From Saccharopolyspora rosea (GTDB taxonomy: Bacteria > Actinomycetota > Actinomycetes > Mycobacteriales > Pseudonocardiaceae), in the NCBI RefSeq assembly GCF_025643595.1, contig NZ_CP102826.1, positions 1,674,001 through 1,738,000 of the forward strand: DNA of 64,000 nucleotides, given 5' to 3'. The notes under the pieces were generated by a model. The model worked only from the letters and a program-made list of their open reading frames with translations, made no database searches and had not been told where the DNA came from. The first letter of the stretch is position 1, and each line of letters opens with the position of its first letter. Below are positions 15,047 to 23,466 of this stretch, piece after piece. The position numbers were made by a program, and so were the translations under genes.

Positions 15047-17737
15047 ATGGATTCCGAGGACCGACGCCTGCTGCTCATCGACGGCCACTCGATGGCCTAC
15101 CGCGCCTTCTACGCCCTGCCGAAGGAGAACTTCCAGACCGGCACCGGGCAGCACACCAACGCGGTCTACGGCTTCACCTCGATGCTGATCAACCTGCTCC
15201 GCGACGAGCAGCCCACGCACCTCGCGGTCGCCTTCGACGTGTCCCGCAAGACCTTCCGCAGTGAGACCTACGCCGAGTACAAGGCGACCCGCAGCGCCAC
15301 CCCGGACGAGTTCCGGGGCCAGGTCAGCCTGATCCAGGAGGTCCTCGGCGCGCTGAGCATCCCGGTGCTCAGCAAGGAGAACTACGAGGCCGACGACGTC
15401 ATCGCCACGCTCACCACGCAGGCCACCGCGCAGGGCTTCCGGGTCTCCATCTGCACCGGCGACCGGGACGCGTTGCAGCTGGTCACCGACGACGTCACGG
15501 TGCTGTACCCGACGAAGGGCGTCTCCGAGCTGACCCGGTTCACCCCGCAGGCGGTGGAGGACAAGTACGGCCTGACGCCGCAGCAGTACCCGGACTTCGC
15601 GGCGCTGCGCGGCGACCCGTCGGACAACCTGCCGAAGATCCCGGGTGTCGGCGAGAAGACCGTCACCAAGTGGATCCAGCAGTTCGGGTCGCTGGCCGAG
15701 CTGGTCGACCGCGTCGACGAGGTGAAGGGCAAGGCCGGGGACGCGCTGCGCGAACGGCTGTCCTCGGTGCTGCTCAACCGGCAGCTCACCGAGCTGGTGC
15801 GGGACGTGCCGCTGGAGGCCACCCCGGACGAGCTGGCGCTGCGGCAGTGGGACCGGGACGCGGTGCACCGGCTGTTCGACGACCTGGAGTTCCGGGTGCT
15901 GCGCGACCGGCTGTTCGCCACGCTGTCCACCGCCGAGCCGGAGGTCGAGGAGGGCTTCGAGATCTCCGGCGGCGTCGTGCAGCCGGGCAAGCTCGCCGCG
16001 TGGCTGGACAAGCACGCCCGGGACGGCCGCCGCGTCGGCCTGGCGTTCACCGGCAAGTGGGCGCGGGGCGCCGGCGACCTGCACGGCATCGCCCTGGCCA
16101 CGGCGGACGGCGAGGGGGCGTTCGTGGACGTCGCCGCGCTGTCGGCCGCCGACGAGGAGGTGCTGTCCGGCTGGCTGGCGGACCCCGCGCTGCCGAAGGC
16201 CGCCCACGACGTCAAGGGCCCGCTGCACGCCGTGCGGGACCGCGGCTGGACGCTGGCCGGGCTGACCAGCGACACCGCGCTGGCGGCGTACCTGGTGCGG
16301 CCGGGACAGCGCTCGTTCGACCTGCCCGACCTGGTGGTCCGGTACCTGCAACGGGAACTGCGCGCCGAGCAGGGCGGCGAGGACGGGCAGCTGTCGCTGC
16401 TGGAGGACGAGGCCGACGCCAAGGAGCGGGAGGCCGCCGCCGAGCTGGTGAAGGCCCGGGCGGTCGCCGAGCTGGCCGACGCGCTCGACGCCGAACTGGA
16501 CCGCATCGACAGCCGGTCCCTGCTCACCGACCTGGAGCTGCCGCTGCTGGTGGTGCTCGGCGAACTGGAGGCGGCGGGCATCTCGGTGGACTCCGACCAG
16601 CTCGCCGAACTGGGCGCGCACTTCGCCGCTCGGGTCAAGCAGGCCGCCCAGGACGCCTACGGCGTGATCGGCAAGGAGATCAACCTCGGTTCGCCGAAGC
16701 AGCTGCAGGTGGTGCTGTTCGACGAGCTGGGCATGCCGAAGACCAAGCGCACCAAGACCGGCTACACCACCGACGCCGAGGCGTTGCAGACGCTGTTCGA
16801 GAAGACCGAGCACCCGTTCCTGCAGCACCTGTTGGAGCACCGCGACGCGACCCGGTTGAAGACCACCGTGGACGGCCTGGTCAAGTCCGTGTCCGACGAC
16901 GGCCGGATCCACACCACGTTCAACCAGACCATCGCGGCCACCGGACGGCTGTCGTCGACCGAACCGAACCTGCAGAACATCCCGATCCGCACCGAGGAGG
17001 GCCGCCGGATCCGGGAGGTGTTCGTGGTCGGCGGGGGTTACGCCGAGCTGATGACCGCCGACTACAGCCAGATCGAGATGCGCATCATGGCGCACCTGTC
17101 CGGTGACGAGGGCCTCATCGAGGCGTTCCGCAGCGGTGAGGACCTGCACAACTACGTGGCGTCGCGGGCGTTCGGCGTGCCCATCGGCGAGGTGGACCAG
17201 GAGCTGCGGCGCCGGGTCAAGGCGATGTCCTACGGCCTGGCCTACGGGCTGTCGGCGTACGGGCTGGCGCAGCAGCTGCGGATCTCCACCGAGGAGGCCC
17301 GCGAGCAGATGGAGGCGTACTTCGCCCGCTTCGGCCGGGTCCGCGACTACCTGCGGGAGGTCGTCGACCAGGCCCGCAAGGACGGCTACACCTCGACGAT
17401 CCTCGGCCGCCGCCGGTACCTGCCGGACCTCACCAGCGACAACCGCCAGCGCCGCGAGATGGCCGAGCGGATGGCGCTCAACGCGCCGATCCAGGGCAGC
17501 GCGGCCGACATCATCAAGGTCGCGATGCTGGGCGTGCACCGGGCGCTGGTCGAGTCGGGGCTGCGGTCGCGGATGCTGCTCCAGGTGCACGACGAGCTGA
17601 TCATCGAGGTCGCCGACGGCGAGCGCGCCGAGGTGGAGAAGCTGGTCCGCGAGCAGATGGGCACCGCCTACGCGCTCGACGTGCCGCTGGAGGTGTCGGT
17701 GGGTGTGGGGCACTCCTGGGACGCCGCTGCGCACTGA
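15047..17737 (+). CDS. polA: DNA polymerase I
   Basis: An 896-residue polymerase that fills gaps and removes RNA primers. Domains in order: 5'-3' exonuclease (about 1-300; LLIDGHSMAYRAFYALP, NYEADDVIATL, CTGDRDALQL, GDPSDNLPKIPGVGEKT), a middle 3'-5' exonuclease-like domain (about 310-500) in which the metal-binding DxE residues are missing, as in other actinobacterial PolA, and the polymerase domain (about 540-896; motif A MTADYSQIEMRIMAHLS, O-helix RRRVKAMSYGLAYGLSAYGL, motif C LLQVHDELIIEV). It should therefore lack proofreading. ATG at 15047 (or GTG 15044) is probably read from a leaderless mRNA. Confidence 0.97.
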   Translation: MDSEDRRLLLIDGHSMAYRAFYALPKENFQTGTGQHTNAVYGFTSMLINLLRDEQPTHLAVAFDVSRKTFRSETYAEYKATRSATPDEFRGQVSLIQEVLGALSIPVLSKENYEADDVIATLTTQATAQGFRVSICTGDRDALQLVTDDVTVLYPTKGVSELTRFTPQAVEDKYGLTPQQYPDFAALRGDPSDNLPKIPGVGEKTVTKWIQQFGSLAELVDRVDEVKGKAGDALRERLSSVLLNRQLTELVRDVPLEATPDELALRQWDRDAVHRLFDDLEFRVLRDRLFATLSTAEPEVEEGFEISGGVVQPGKLAAWLDKHARDGRRVGLAFTGKWARGAGDLHGIALATADGEGAFVDVAALSAADEEVLSGWLADPALPKAAHDVKGPLHAVRDRGWTLAGLTSDTALAAYLVRPGQRSFDLPDLVVRYLQRELRAEQGGEDGQLSLLEDEADAKEREAAAELVKARAVAELADALDAELDRIDSRSLLTDLELPLLVVLGELEAAGISVDSDQLAELGAHFAARVKQAAQDAYGVIGKEINLGSPKQLQVVLFDELGMPKTKRTKTGYTTDAEALQTLFEKTEHPFLQHLLEHRDATRLKTTVDGLVKSVSDDGRIHTTFNQTIAATGRLSSTEPNLQNIPIRTEEGRRIREVFVVGGGYAELMTADYSQIEMRIMAHLSGDEGLIEAFRSGEDLHNYVASRAFGVPIGEVDQELRRRVKAMSYGLAYGLSAYGLAQQLRISTEEAREQMEAYFARFGRVRDYLREVVDQARKDGYTSTILGRRRYLPDLTSDNRQRREMAERMALNAPIQGSAADIIKVAMLGVHRALVESGLRSRMLLQVHDELIIEVADGERAEVEKLVREQMGTAYALDVPLEVSVGVGHSWDAAAH

Positions 17738-18009
17738 GCGCGACCGGGTGGTTCGCGCGTGTTGCGGCTGGGTCACGAAGTGATCATTCCCCGCACGCGG
17801 GCGCGGGCCGGGCAATTGGATGGGCGTCACGTCGACGGCGACCGCTTGCACCGAGCGGGTGGTCGTCCGGTTAGCCTGCCAACGCGCTACCGGCCCGCGC
17901 AGGAGGCCGCATGGGCCGTGCCGCGCCCTGCTGCTTCCGCGGGCCGCCCGGGCGCGTTGCGCGGCGCCGAGTCCGCGCGCCGCGCCGCCGCGAAGCACCG
18001 AGGAGGAGC

Positions 18010-18402
18010 ATGATCAGCATCGACAGAGTGGACCACCTGGTCCTCACCGTCGCCGATGTCGATCGGGCAGTGGAGTTCTACGAGCAGGTCCTCGGCATGA
18101 CGCCGGTGACGTTCCCGGGGGACCGGCGCGGGGTCAGCTTCGGTGCGCAGACCATCAAGCTGCACTCGGCGAGCGAACTGGTGGCGCCGACCGCGACGCA
18201 CCCGGTGCCGGGCTCGGCGAACCTGTGCTTCATCACGGACAACGCGCTCAGCGAGGTCCAGGAGCACCTGCGCGCCCACGAGGTGCGCATCGAGGAGGGA
18301 CCGGTCAGCCGCATCGGCTCGAACGGCCCCATCACGTCGCTGTACCTGCGCGACCCCGACGGCAACCTGATCGAGGTCGCCCGCTACGACGAGGCGGAGT
18401 GA
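18010..18402 (+). CDS. VOC-family (glyoxalase/dioxygenase fold) protein
   Basis: A 130-residue protein of two beta-alpha-beta-beta-beta modules. The first, ISIDRVDHLVLTVADVDRAVEFYEQVLGM, supplies the first metal-ligand His; the second ends with LYLRDPDGNLIEVARY, supplying Glu. This is the vicinal-oxygen-chelate fold of glyoxalase I, extradiol dioxygenases and fosfomycin-resistance proteins; virulence-protein-like small VOC members are mostly uncharacterised. ATG at 18010 directly follows AGGAGGAG. Two tandem hairpins follow the stop. The reaction is not known. Confidence 0.9.
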   Translation: MISIDRVDHLVLTVADVDRAVEFYEQVLGMTPVTFPGDRRGVSFGAQTIKLHSASELVAPTATHPVPGSANLCFITDNALSEVQEHLRAHEVRIEEGPVSRIGSNGPITSLYLRDPDGNLIEVARYDEAE

Positions 18403-18422
18403 CGCCGCGACGCGCGTGATGT

Positions 18423-18503
18423 GCGAACGCCCCGTCCGTCCCGGAGGACCGACGGGGCGTTCGCGCGAGCGACCGGCCCGTCCGGGGTGGACGGGCCGGT
18501 CGC
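18423..18503. terminator. Tandem perfect hairpins between convergent genes
   Basis: First stem 18423-18436 with 18451-18464 (14 bp, 14-base loop); second stem 18469-18483 with 18489-18503 (15 bp, 5-base loop). They separate the VOC gene from the YhgE-type gene and probably end transcription from both sides. Confidence 0.85.
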
Positions 18504-18509
18504 GTCGGC

Positions 18510-20576
18510 TCACAGCGACAGTTCCGGCTTGAGGCGGCTCGGGGTCCAGACCCGCTGGCGCCACGCGGCGATGGTGCTCAGCAGCAGCCCGGCGACCAGG
18601 TAGCAGAGCAGGACTCCGGCCGCACCGGCCGCCGATTCCAGGCCCGGCCCGCCGTAGAGCAGGTGGCGCAGGCCGCTGACCACGTAGCTGAGCGGCAGCA
18701 CCTGGTGCAGCGGGTGCAGTGGCTCCGGAATGGTCTGCCACGGGAACGTGCCGCCTGCGGTGACCAGTTGCAGCACCAGGATGACCAGGGCGATGAACTT
18801 GCCCTTCGGGCCGAACGCCGCGTTCAGCGCGTGCACCACGGCGGTGAAGGCGAACGACGTCAGGATCAGGAAGCCGATCGTCAACGCCGGGTTCGCCGGT
18901 CGCACGCCGACGGCGAACACCACCACGAGGTACAGCAGCACCGCCTGCACCAGGCCGACGATCGCCGCGGGCAGCCAGCCGCCGATGGCGACGCGCCACG
19001 GCGCGACACCGGCCGCCAGCGCCCGGCTGGACAGCGGACGCATCAGCAGGAAGAGCACGAACCCGCCGATCCACAGCGCCAGACCCATGAAGAACGGCGC
19101 CAGCCCGGCACCGTAGGTCCCGGCCTTGACCTGGGCCTTGGTGTCGACCGCGACCGGGTCGCCGATGGTGTCGGCGGTGGCGTCGCGGGTCTTCGCGTCC
19201 GGGTTGGGGATGTCGTTGACCCCCTTGCCGAGCTCGTCGGCCAGCGTGTGCGAGCCGTCGGCGAGTTGACCGGAGCCGTCGTGCAGCTGCCGGGCGCCGC
19301 CGGCGAGCTGGTCGGCGCCGCCGGCGAGCTGCTTGGTCCCGCCGAACGCCTGCTGCTGGCCGTCGCGGAGCTGCTTGGCCCCGTCGTCGACCTGGTGGGC
19401 GCCGTCGGCGACCTGTCCGGAACCGTCGGCCAGCTGGCCGATCGCGCCGGTCATGGTCGGGGTCGCCTGGGCGAGCTTGCGGTTGCCGTCGGCGACCTGC
19501 TTGGCGCCGTCGGCCAGCATCCGCAGCTGGCCCACCTGGGTCTGCACCTTGCCGTTGGCGTCGGTGACGGGGCTGTTGAGCTTGTCGAGACCGTCGACGA
19601 CCTTCTGCACGGTTTCCTCGTCGACGCCGGTGCTGCGCAGCTGGTCCGCGATGCGCTGCTTGGTCTGGTCGAGGTTGTCGGCGAGCTGCTGCGAGACGTT
19701 GCCGAGCACTTCGGCGCGCGAGGCGAGTTGTTCGTTGCCCTGCGCGACCTTCTCGGCGCCGTCGGCCAGTTGCGCGGTCTGCTGCGGCAGCTGCGCGGTC
19801 TGCTGCCGCAGCTGCTGGAGTCCGTTGTGGACCTGGTCGGCGCCGTTGGACAGCTGCCCGGTGCCGTCGGTGAGCCGCGCGGACCCGTTGACCAGCTCCC
19901 GCTGGCCGTCGAGCAGCTGGTGGGCGCCGGAGGACAGCTGCGCGGTGCCCTGGCGCGCCTCGCCCAGGCCGCCGTGCAGCTTGCCCGCGCCGTCGGCGAG
20001 CTGCCCGGCGCCGTCGGCGGCCTCCTGGGTCTTGTCGTGCACCGTGCTGAACCCGAGGAGGAACTGCTGGGCGGCCTCGCTGCCCGCGTTCTTGGCGACG
20101 CCGCTGCGCACCTCGGAGGCCACCTTGTCGGCGATGGTGCCGGCGAGGTAGTTGTTGGCGTCGTTGGTGATCAGCCGCAACTTGGCCTGCCGGGGTTCGA
20201 AATCGCCGGGGGAGACCAGGGCCGCCGAGAAGTCCTTGGGCACCACCAGGGCGAACGTGTACCGGCCGGAGGAGACGCCGTCGGCGGCCTGCTTCTCGCC
20301 GGTGAGCTGCCAGTCGAAGGACTTGGAGTCGAGCAGCTCGTGGTAGACGTCCTGGCCCGCGGTCAGCCGGGTGCCGTCGTCACGTGCCGCGCCGGTGTCG
20401 TCGATGACGACCGCGGCGGGTACCGACTCCAGTCTCCCGTAGGGGTCCCAGTTCGCGTAGATGTACATCGCGCCGTAGAGCAGCGGAACGAGGGTCACCG
20501 CGATCAGGGCTAGTTTGGGCAGTTTGCCCGAGGTCAGCCTGCGCAACTCGGTGATGGCAAGCCGGAAGCTGGTCAT
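18510..20576 (-). CDS. YhgE/Pip-family membrane protein
   Basis: A 688-residue protein with one N-terminal membrane helix (about 20-42), a large extracytoplasmic part, and five to six membrane helices at the C-terminus (about 505-675) of the ABC-2 permease type. The outside part (about 180-470) is a long alpha-helical array of repeats of the form QLADGAxQVxDGxxQL, typical of the YhgE/Pip phage-infection-protein family related to EsaA of type VII secretion. Function is probably membrane transport or secretion. It overlaps the degenerate ATPase gene by 4 bp (ATGA), so the two form one unit. Confidence 0.9.
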   Translation of the reverse strand: MTSFRLAITELRRLTSGKLPKLALIAVTLVPLLYGAMYIYANWDPYGRLESVPAAVVIDDTGAARDDGTRLTAGQDVYHELLDSKSFDWQLTGEKQAADGVSSGRYTFALVVPKDFSAALVSPGDFEPRQAKLRLITNDANNYLAGTIADKVASEVRSGVAKNAGSEAAQQFLLGFSTVHDKTQEAADGAGQLADGAGKLHGGLGEARQGTAQLSSGAHQLLDGQRELVNGSARLTDGTGQLSNGADQVHNGLQQLRQQTAQLPQQTAQLADGAEKVAQGNEQLASRAEVLGNVSQQLADNLDQTKQRIADQLRSTGVDEETVQKVVDGLDKLNSPVTDANGKVQTQVGQLRMLADGAKQVADGNRKLAQATPTMTGAIGQLADGSGQVADGAHQVDDGAKQLRDGQQQAFGGTKQLAGGADQLAGGARQLHDGSGQLADGSHTLADELGKGVNDIPNPDAKTRDATADTIGDPVAVDTKAQVKAGTYGAGLAPFFMGLALWIGGFVLFLLMRPLSSRALAAGVAPWRVAIGGWLPAAIVGLVQAVLLYLVVVFAVGVRPANPALTIGFLILTSFAFTAVVHALNAAFGPKGKFIALVILVLQLVTAGGTFPWQTIPEPLHPLHQVLPLSYVVSGLRHLLYGGPGLESAAGAAGVLLCYLVAGLLLSTIAAWRQRVWTPSRLKPELSL

Positions 20577-21229
20577 CGCACACCTTCAAGGGAATCCGAA
20601 GTGGACTGTTCGCGGTCGTCCGCGCCGATGCGGGCCCGCGGAACGCCGAGCTGGTCGGCCGAATGGGGGGAGCACAGGACCGCCACGGCCATGCCGCGCG
20701 CGGCCTGCCGGGCGGCGAGCGCGTACCAGGCGGCCGGGTCGCCGCCGTGGCGGTCGGGCTGGTCGAGGACCAGCGCCTTGGTGGACCGGCCCTCGCAGGC
20801 CAGCTCGACGAGCAGCCGGGTGCGCTGGGCCGGGACCAGGTTCTCGAACCGTTCGTCGGCGCAGTCGTCGAGTTCGTGCTCGGACAACCAGGCCCTGGTC
20901 CGGCGGCGCCCGGACCGACGTCCCGCCAGGCTCAGCCCCTCGGCGGCGACGTCGCGGACGGACACCGCGCCGTCCGGTTCGGTGATCTCCGGGGCGTCCA
21001 CCACGGCGACGGAGCGCCGCAGCGCGCCCGCGTCGGCGGCACCGTCCAGGCGCACCGTGCCCCGGGTGGGCCGCAGCCTGCCGGAGAGCACGAGCGCCAA
21101 CGCGGTGTGCCCCGCGTTGGGTTCCCCGGTCACCAACCGCAACCGGCCGTCCCGCATGCGCAGGGACGTGGGCGCCAGGAGCGGCCCGTGTGCTCCGATC
21201 ACCTCGACGCCTTCAGCGACGATTTCCAC
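20573..21229 (-). CDS. ABC-type ATPase-like protein with degenerate nucleotide site
   Basis: A 218-residue protein shaped like an ABC ATPase. The Walker A position reads GEPNAGHT (35-42), with His41 where Lys is expected, the signature region is LVPAQRTRLL rather than LSGGQ, and Walker B is ALVLDQPD with Gln157 in place of the catalytic Glu. It can hardly hydrolyse ATP in the usual way. It is co-translated with the YhgE-type membrane protein (ATGA overlap) and is presumably its cytoplasmic partner. Similar ATPase-like partners accompany YhgE proteins in other actinobacteria; whether they keep activity is not known to me. Confidence 0.8.
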   Translation of the reverse strand: MEIVAEGVEVIGAHGPLLAPTSLRMRDGRLRLVTGEPNAGHTALALVLSGRLRPTRGTVRLDGAADAGALRRSVAVVDAPEITEPDGAVSVRDVAAEGLSLAGRRSGRRRTRAWLSEHELDDCADERFENLVPAQRTRLLVELACEGRSTKALVLDQPDRHGGDPAAWYALAARQAARGMAVAVLCSPHSADQLGVPRARIGADDREQSTSDSLEGVR

Positions 21230-21248
21230 GCCGACTCCTTGAGACTCT

Positions 21249-21271
21249 CGCGGTCGGGTGCGCCGACCGCG
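21249..21271 (-). terminator. Hairpin downstream of the acetyltransferase gene
   Basis: Stem 21249-21257 with 21263-21271 (9 bp, 5-base loop), 7 bases past the stop of the minus-strand GNAT gene, in the short space before the ATPase-like gene. Confidence 0.6.
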
Positions 21272-21277
21272 CGAGCG

Positions 21278-22207
21278 TCAGCGCAGCGCGGTGGCCGGGC
21301 GCACCTCCCACATCGTCCACAGTGGCCGGTACCCCTGGCGGGGCCAGAACACCGAGGACAGCGGGTTGGGCGGGTTGTAGTACAGGAAGCTGCCGAGGAC
21401 GCCGGCGCGGGCGAACTCGTCGTGCACCAGGTCCATCAGCTGTCGCCCGACGCCGGTGCCGCGTTCCTGCTCGCGCACCGACACGCAGTTGACGTAGGCC
21501 CACGTGCCGGGGCGGAGCCGGTGTCCGCCGGGTGACGAAGCGGTGTCGACCCAGGCGCACTCGGCGACCGCGACGGGTGCGCCGTCCCGTTCCGCGAGCC
21601 AGACCGGATCGCCGGAGTGCAGGCGCACGTGGACGGCGGTCCGCTTCAGCCGCGGGGCGTCGGGGCGGTACACCGACGCACCGACCAGGGCGGCGTATTC
21701 GAGCTCGGCGAGTGCGAGCTCGACGACGACGTCGAGGTCGGCCGGTCCGGCGCGACGCAGCTTTACGGTACCAGACAGTTCCGTAAGTCGCGATCGTGAG
21801 GGTGATCGCACCGCGAGGCAGGACAGCGGGACGAAACCGTGGTCCAGGAACGCCCTGGTCGCCCGCACGTCCCGGCTCGGCCACACCACCACGCAGGACG
21901 AGTCGTGCGCGGGCGCGTCGCGGGCGTCCAGCCACTGCCGCCAGGCGTGCAGCAGCGCGTCCATGCCCGCGCCCGCGTGCCGGCCGACCAACGGGAACAG
22001 CTCGTAGACCTCCGCGGCCTGCCACAGCCGCTGCATCGAGCCGGGCGGGTTGGAGGTCTGCGCGATGACTCCGGCGACCGGGTCGCCGTCCGCGGTCCGG
22101 GCCAGGAGCGGGTCACCCGCGGGCAGCGAGTAGCCGTCCGGCAGTTCCGGGTCCAGTTCGCGGAACCGCGCGCACTGCGCCTCCATCAGCTCCTGCGCGG
22201 TCGCCAC
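21278..22207 (-). CDS. GNAT-family N-acetyltransferase (two-part protein)
   Basis: A 309-residue protein. The C-terminal half (about 150-305) is a typical GNAT domain: VKLRRAGPADLDVVVELA, AYVNCVSVREQERGTGVGRQLMDLVHDEF (acetyl-CoA loop RGTGVGR) and SFLYYNPPNPLSSVFWPRQGYRPLW. The N-terminal half (about 20-140) looks like a degenerate GNAT copy (HDSSCVVVWPSRDVRATRAFLDHGFVPL). GTG at 22207 follows GGGGTG. The linker around 21755-21800 uses codons unusual for this genome (TCA, CGA, GTA, AAG). The acceptor substrate is unknown. Confidence 0.88.
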   Translation of the reverse strand: MATAQELMEAQCARFRELDPELPDGYSLPAGDPLLARTADGDPVAGVIAQTSNPPGSMQRLWQAAEVYELFPLVGRHAGAGMDALLHAWRQWLDARDAPAHDSSCVVVWPSRDVRATRAFLDHGFVPLSCLAVRSPSRSRLTELSGTVKLRRAGPADLDVVVELALAELEYAALVGASVYRPDAPRLKRTAVHVRLHSGDPVWLAERDGAPVAVAECAWVDTASSPGGHRLRPGTWAYVNCVSVREQERGTGVGRQLMDLVHDEFARAGVLGSFLYYNPPNPLSSVFWPRQGYRPLWTMWEVRPATALR

Positions 22208-22262
22208 CGTGCACCCCCCGGTCCGCGGCGGGCGGGACGCCCGGGTCGCACCGCGCCGCACA

Positions 22263-23063
22263 TCACCGCCACGCCTCTTCCCGGTCCAGGGAGCAGACGA
22301 AGATCGCGGTGCCCGGGAACAGCCTGCCGCGCAGCGGGCTCCACTGCCCCCAGTTCCGGGTGTGCCCCTTCGGCCACTCCGGTTCGACGACGTCGAGCAG
22401 CCGCATCCCGGCGGCACCGATCTGCCGGACGTAGTCGCCGAGGGTCCGGTGGTGCTCGACGTAGGTCGCGCGTCCGGTGTCGTCCACCTCGACGTAGGGG
22501 CTGCGGTCGAAGTAGGAGTGCGTGGCCGTCAGTCCGGCGGGTCCCGGGTCGTCCGGGAAGATCCACCGCATCGGGTGGGTCACGGCGAACACCCACCGGC
22601 CGCCCGGCCGCAGCACCCGGGCCACCTCGCGCATCACCGCCCCGGAGTCGGCCACGAACGGCACGCCGCCGAACGCCGAGCAGGCCAGGTCGAAGGACCC
22701 GTCGGCGAAGGGCAGGCCGTCGGCGCTGGCCTGGACCAGGGGGATCGGGATGCCGGTGCGCCTGCCGCCCGCCGCGGCGTGCCGCAGCATCCCGGCCGAG
22801 ATGTCCAGTCCGACCGCGTGGGCGCCCCGCGCGGCCAGCCAGCGCGCGCACGCCGCCGCACCGCAGCCCACCTCCAGCACGCGCCTGCCGCGGACGTCGC
22901 CGAGCAGCCGGACGTCCGCCTCGCGCAGTCCCTCCGGGCACCAGACGAAGTCGTCGTCGCCGAGGAAGCCGCCGTGCTCGGCCTGGTACTCGTCGGCATC
23001 GGCGTCCCACCACAGGCGGCTCGCCATCCGGGACTCGACGGCACCCGCGGTGCGGTTGCTCAC
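22263..23063 (-). CDS. Class I SAM-dependent methyltransferase
   Basis: A 266-residue protein. It carries the methyltransferase fold: RRVLEVGCGAAACARWLAARG (motif I), VGLDISAGML, ASADGLPFADGSFDLACSAFG and RVLRPGGRWVFAVTHPM. Its N-terminus (SRLWWDADADEYQAEHG) and C-terminus (PKGHTRNWGQWSPLRGRLFPGTAIFVC) match a conserved actinobacterial subgroup commonly found beside rpsA. The start is uncertain: GTG at 23063 fits homologues but has only a weak upstream site; ATG at 23027 is an alternative. Substrate unknown. Divergent from rpsA. Confidence 0.85.
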   Translation of the reverse strand: MSNRTAGAVESRMASRLWWDADADEYQAEHGGFLGDDDFVWCPEGLREADVRLLGDVRGRRVLEVGCGAAACARWLAARGAHAVGLDISAGMLRHAAAGGRRTGIPIPLVQASADGLPFADGSFDLACSAFGGVPFVADSGAVMREVARVLRPGGRWVFAVTHPMRWIFPDDPGPAGLTATHSYFDRSPYVEVDDTGRATYVEHHRTLGDYVRQIGAAGMRLLDVVEPEWPKGHTRNWGQWSPLRGRLFPGTAIFVCSLDREEAWR

Positions 23064-23466
23064 ACCCGAGGTGCCGAGCACGTCCTCCGCGGTACTAGGC
23101 TGGAGACTGGACTTCGTGTCGTCGTCTTCCGCGTGATCGGGCTGCGACAAGGGTTCTCCCCGCCGGTAGTGGGTATGGCTCGGATGTGACGCATTGTCCT
23201 CGTCCGGTCCGCACCCGGCGCAGGGGTGGACCGCAGTTTGCCCGGCGATCGAGGGAGCGCGTACGATACCGGCCGCGCCGTGGGTCTTCCGCTGTTCGCG
23301 TATCTCCTCTGGGTCGCTCGCCCGGATCGGGTGCCGACCGGGCGGATTCGCCGCAGCTCCGGCACCTTCGCGGGTACCGGGCCGGAGGGCCGGGCGCAGC
23401 CACCGACTTGAACAGTCACGAACCAGATCCGACAACCGACCTATCCGTACCGGAGCAACCCACCTG
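23064..23466. other. 403-bp divergent region with the rpsA promoter and long leader
   Basis: No gene is supported here. It contains the rpsA promoter (23238-23267) and, downstream of it, an untranslated leader of roughly 190 bases before the rpsA start. The leader may bind S1 itself for autoregulation, as in other bacteria, but I see no specific motif. Confidence 0.6.
23238..23267 (+). promoter_or_regulatory. Housekeeping promoter of rpsA
   Basis: ttgccc (23238-23243) and tacgat (23262-23267) are separated by 18 bases, close to the principal sigma consensus. Transcription would start near 23274. Confidence 0.6.

Noticed and set aside
15017-17998. 993-codon minus-strand open frame opposite polA
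   Set aside because: Same reason: GC-driven absence of stops in the antisense frame, no domains.
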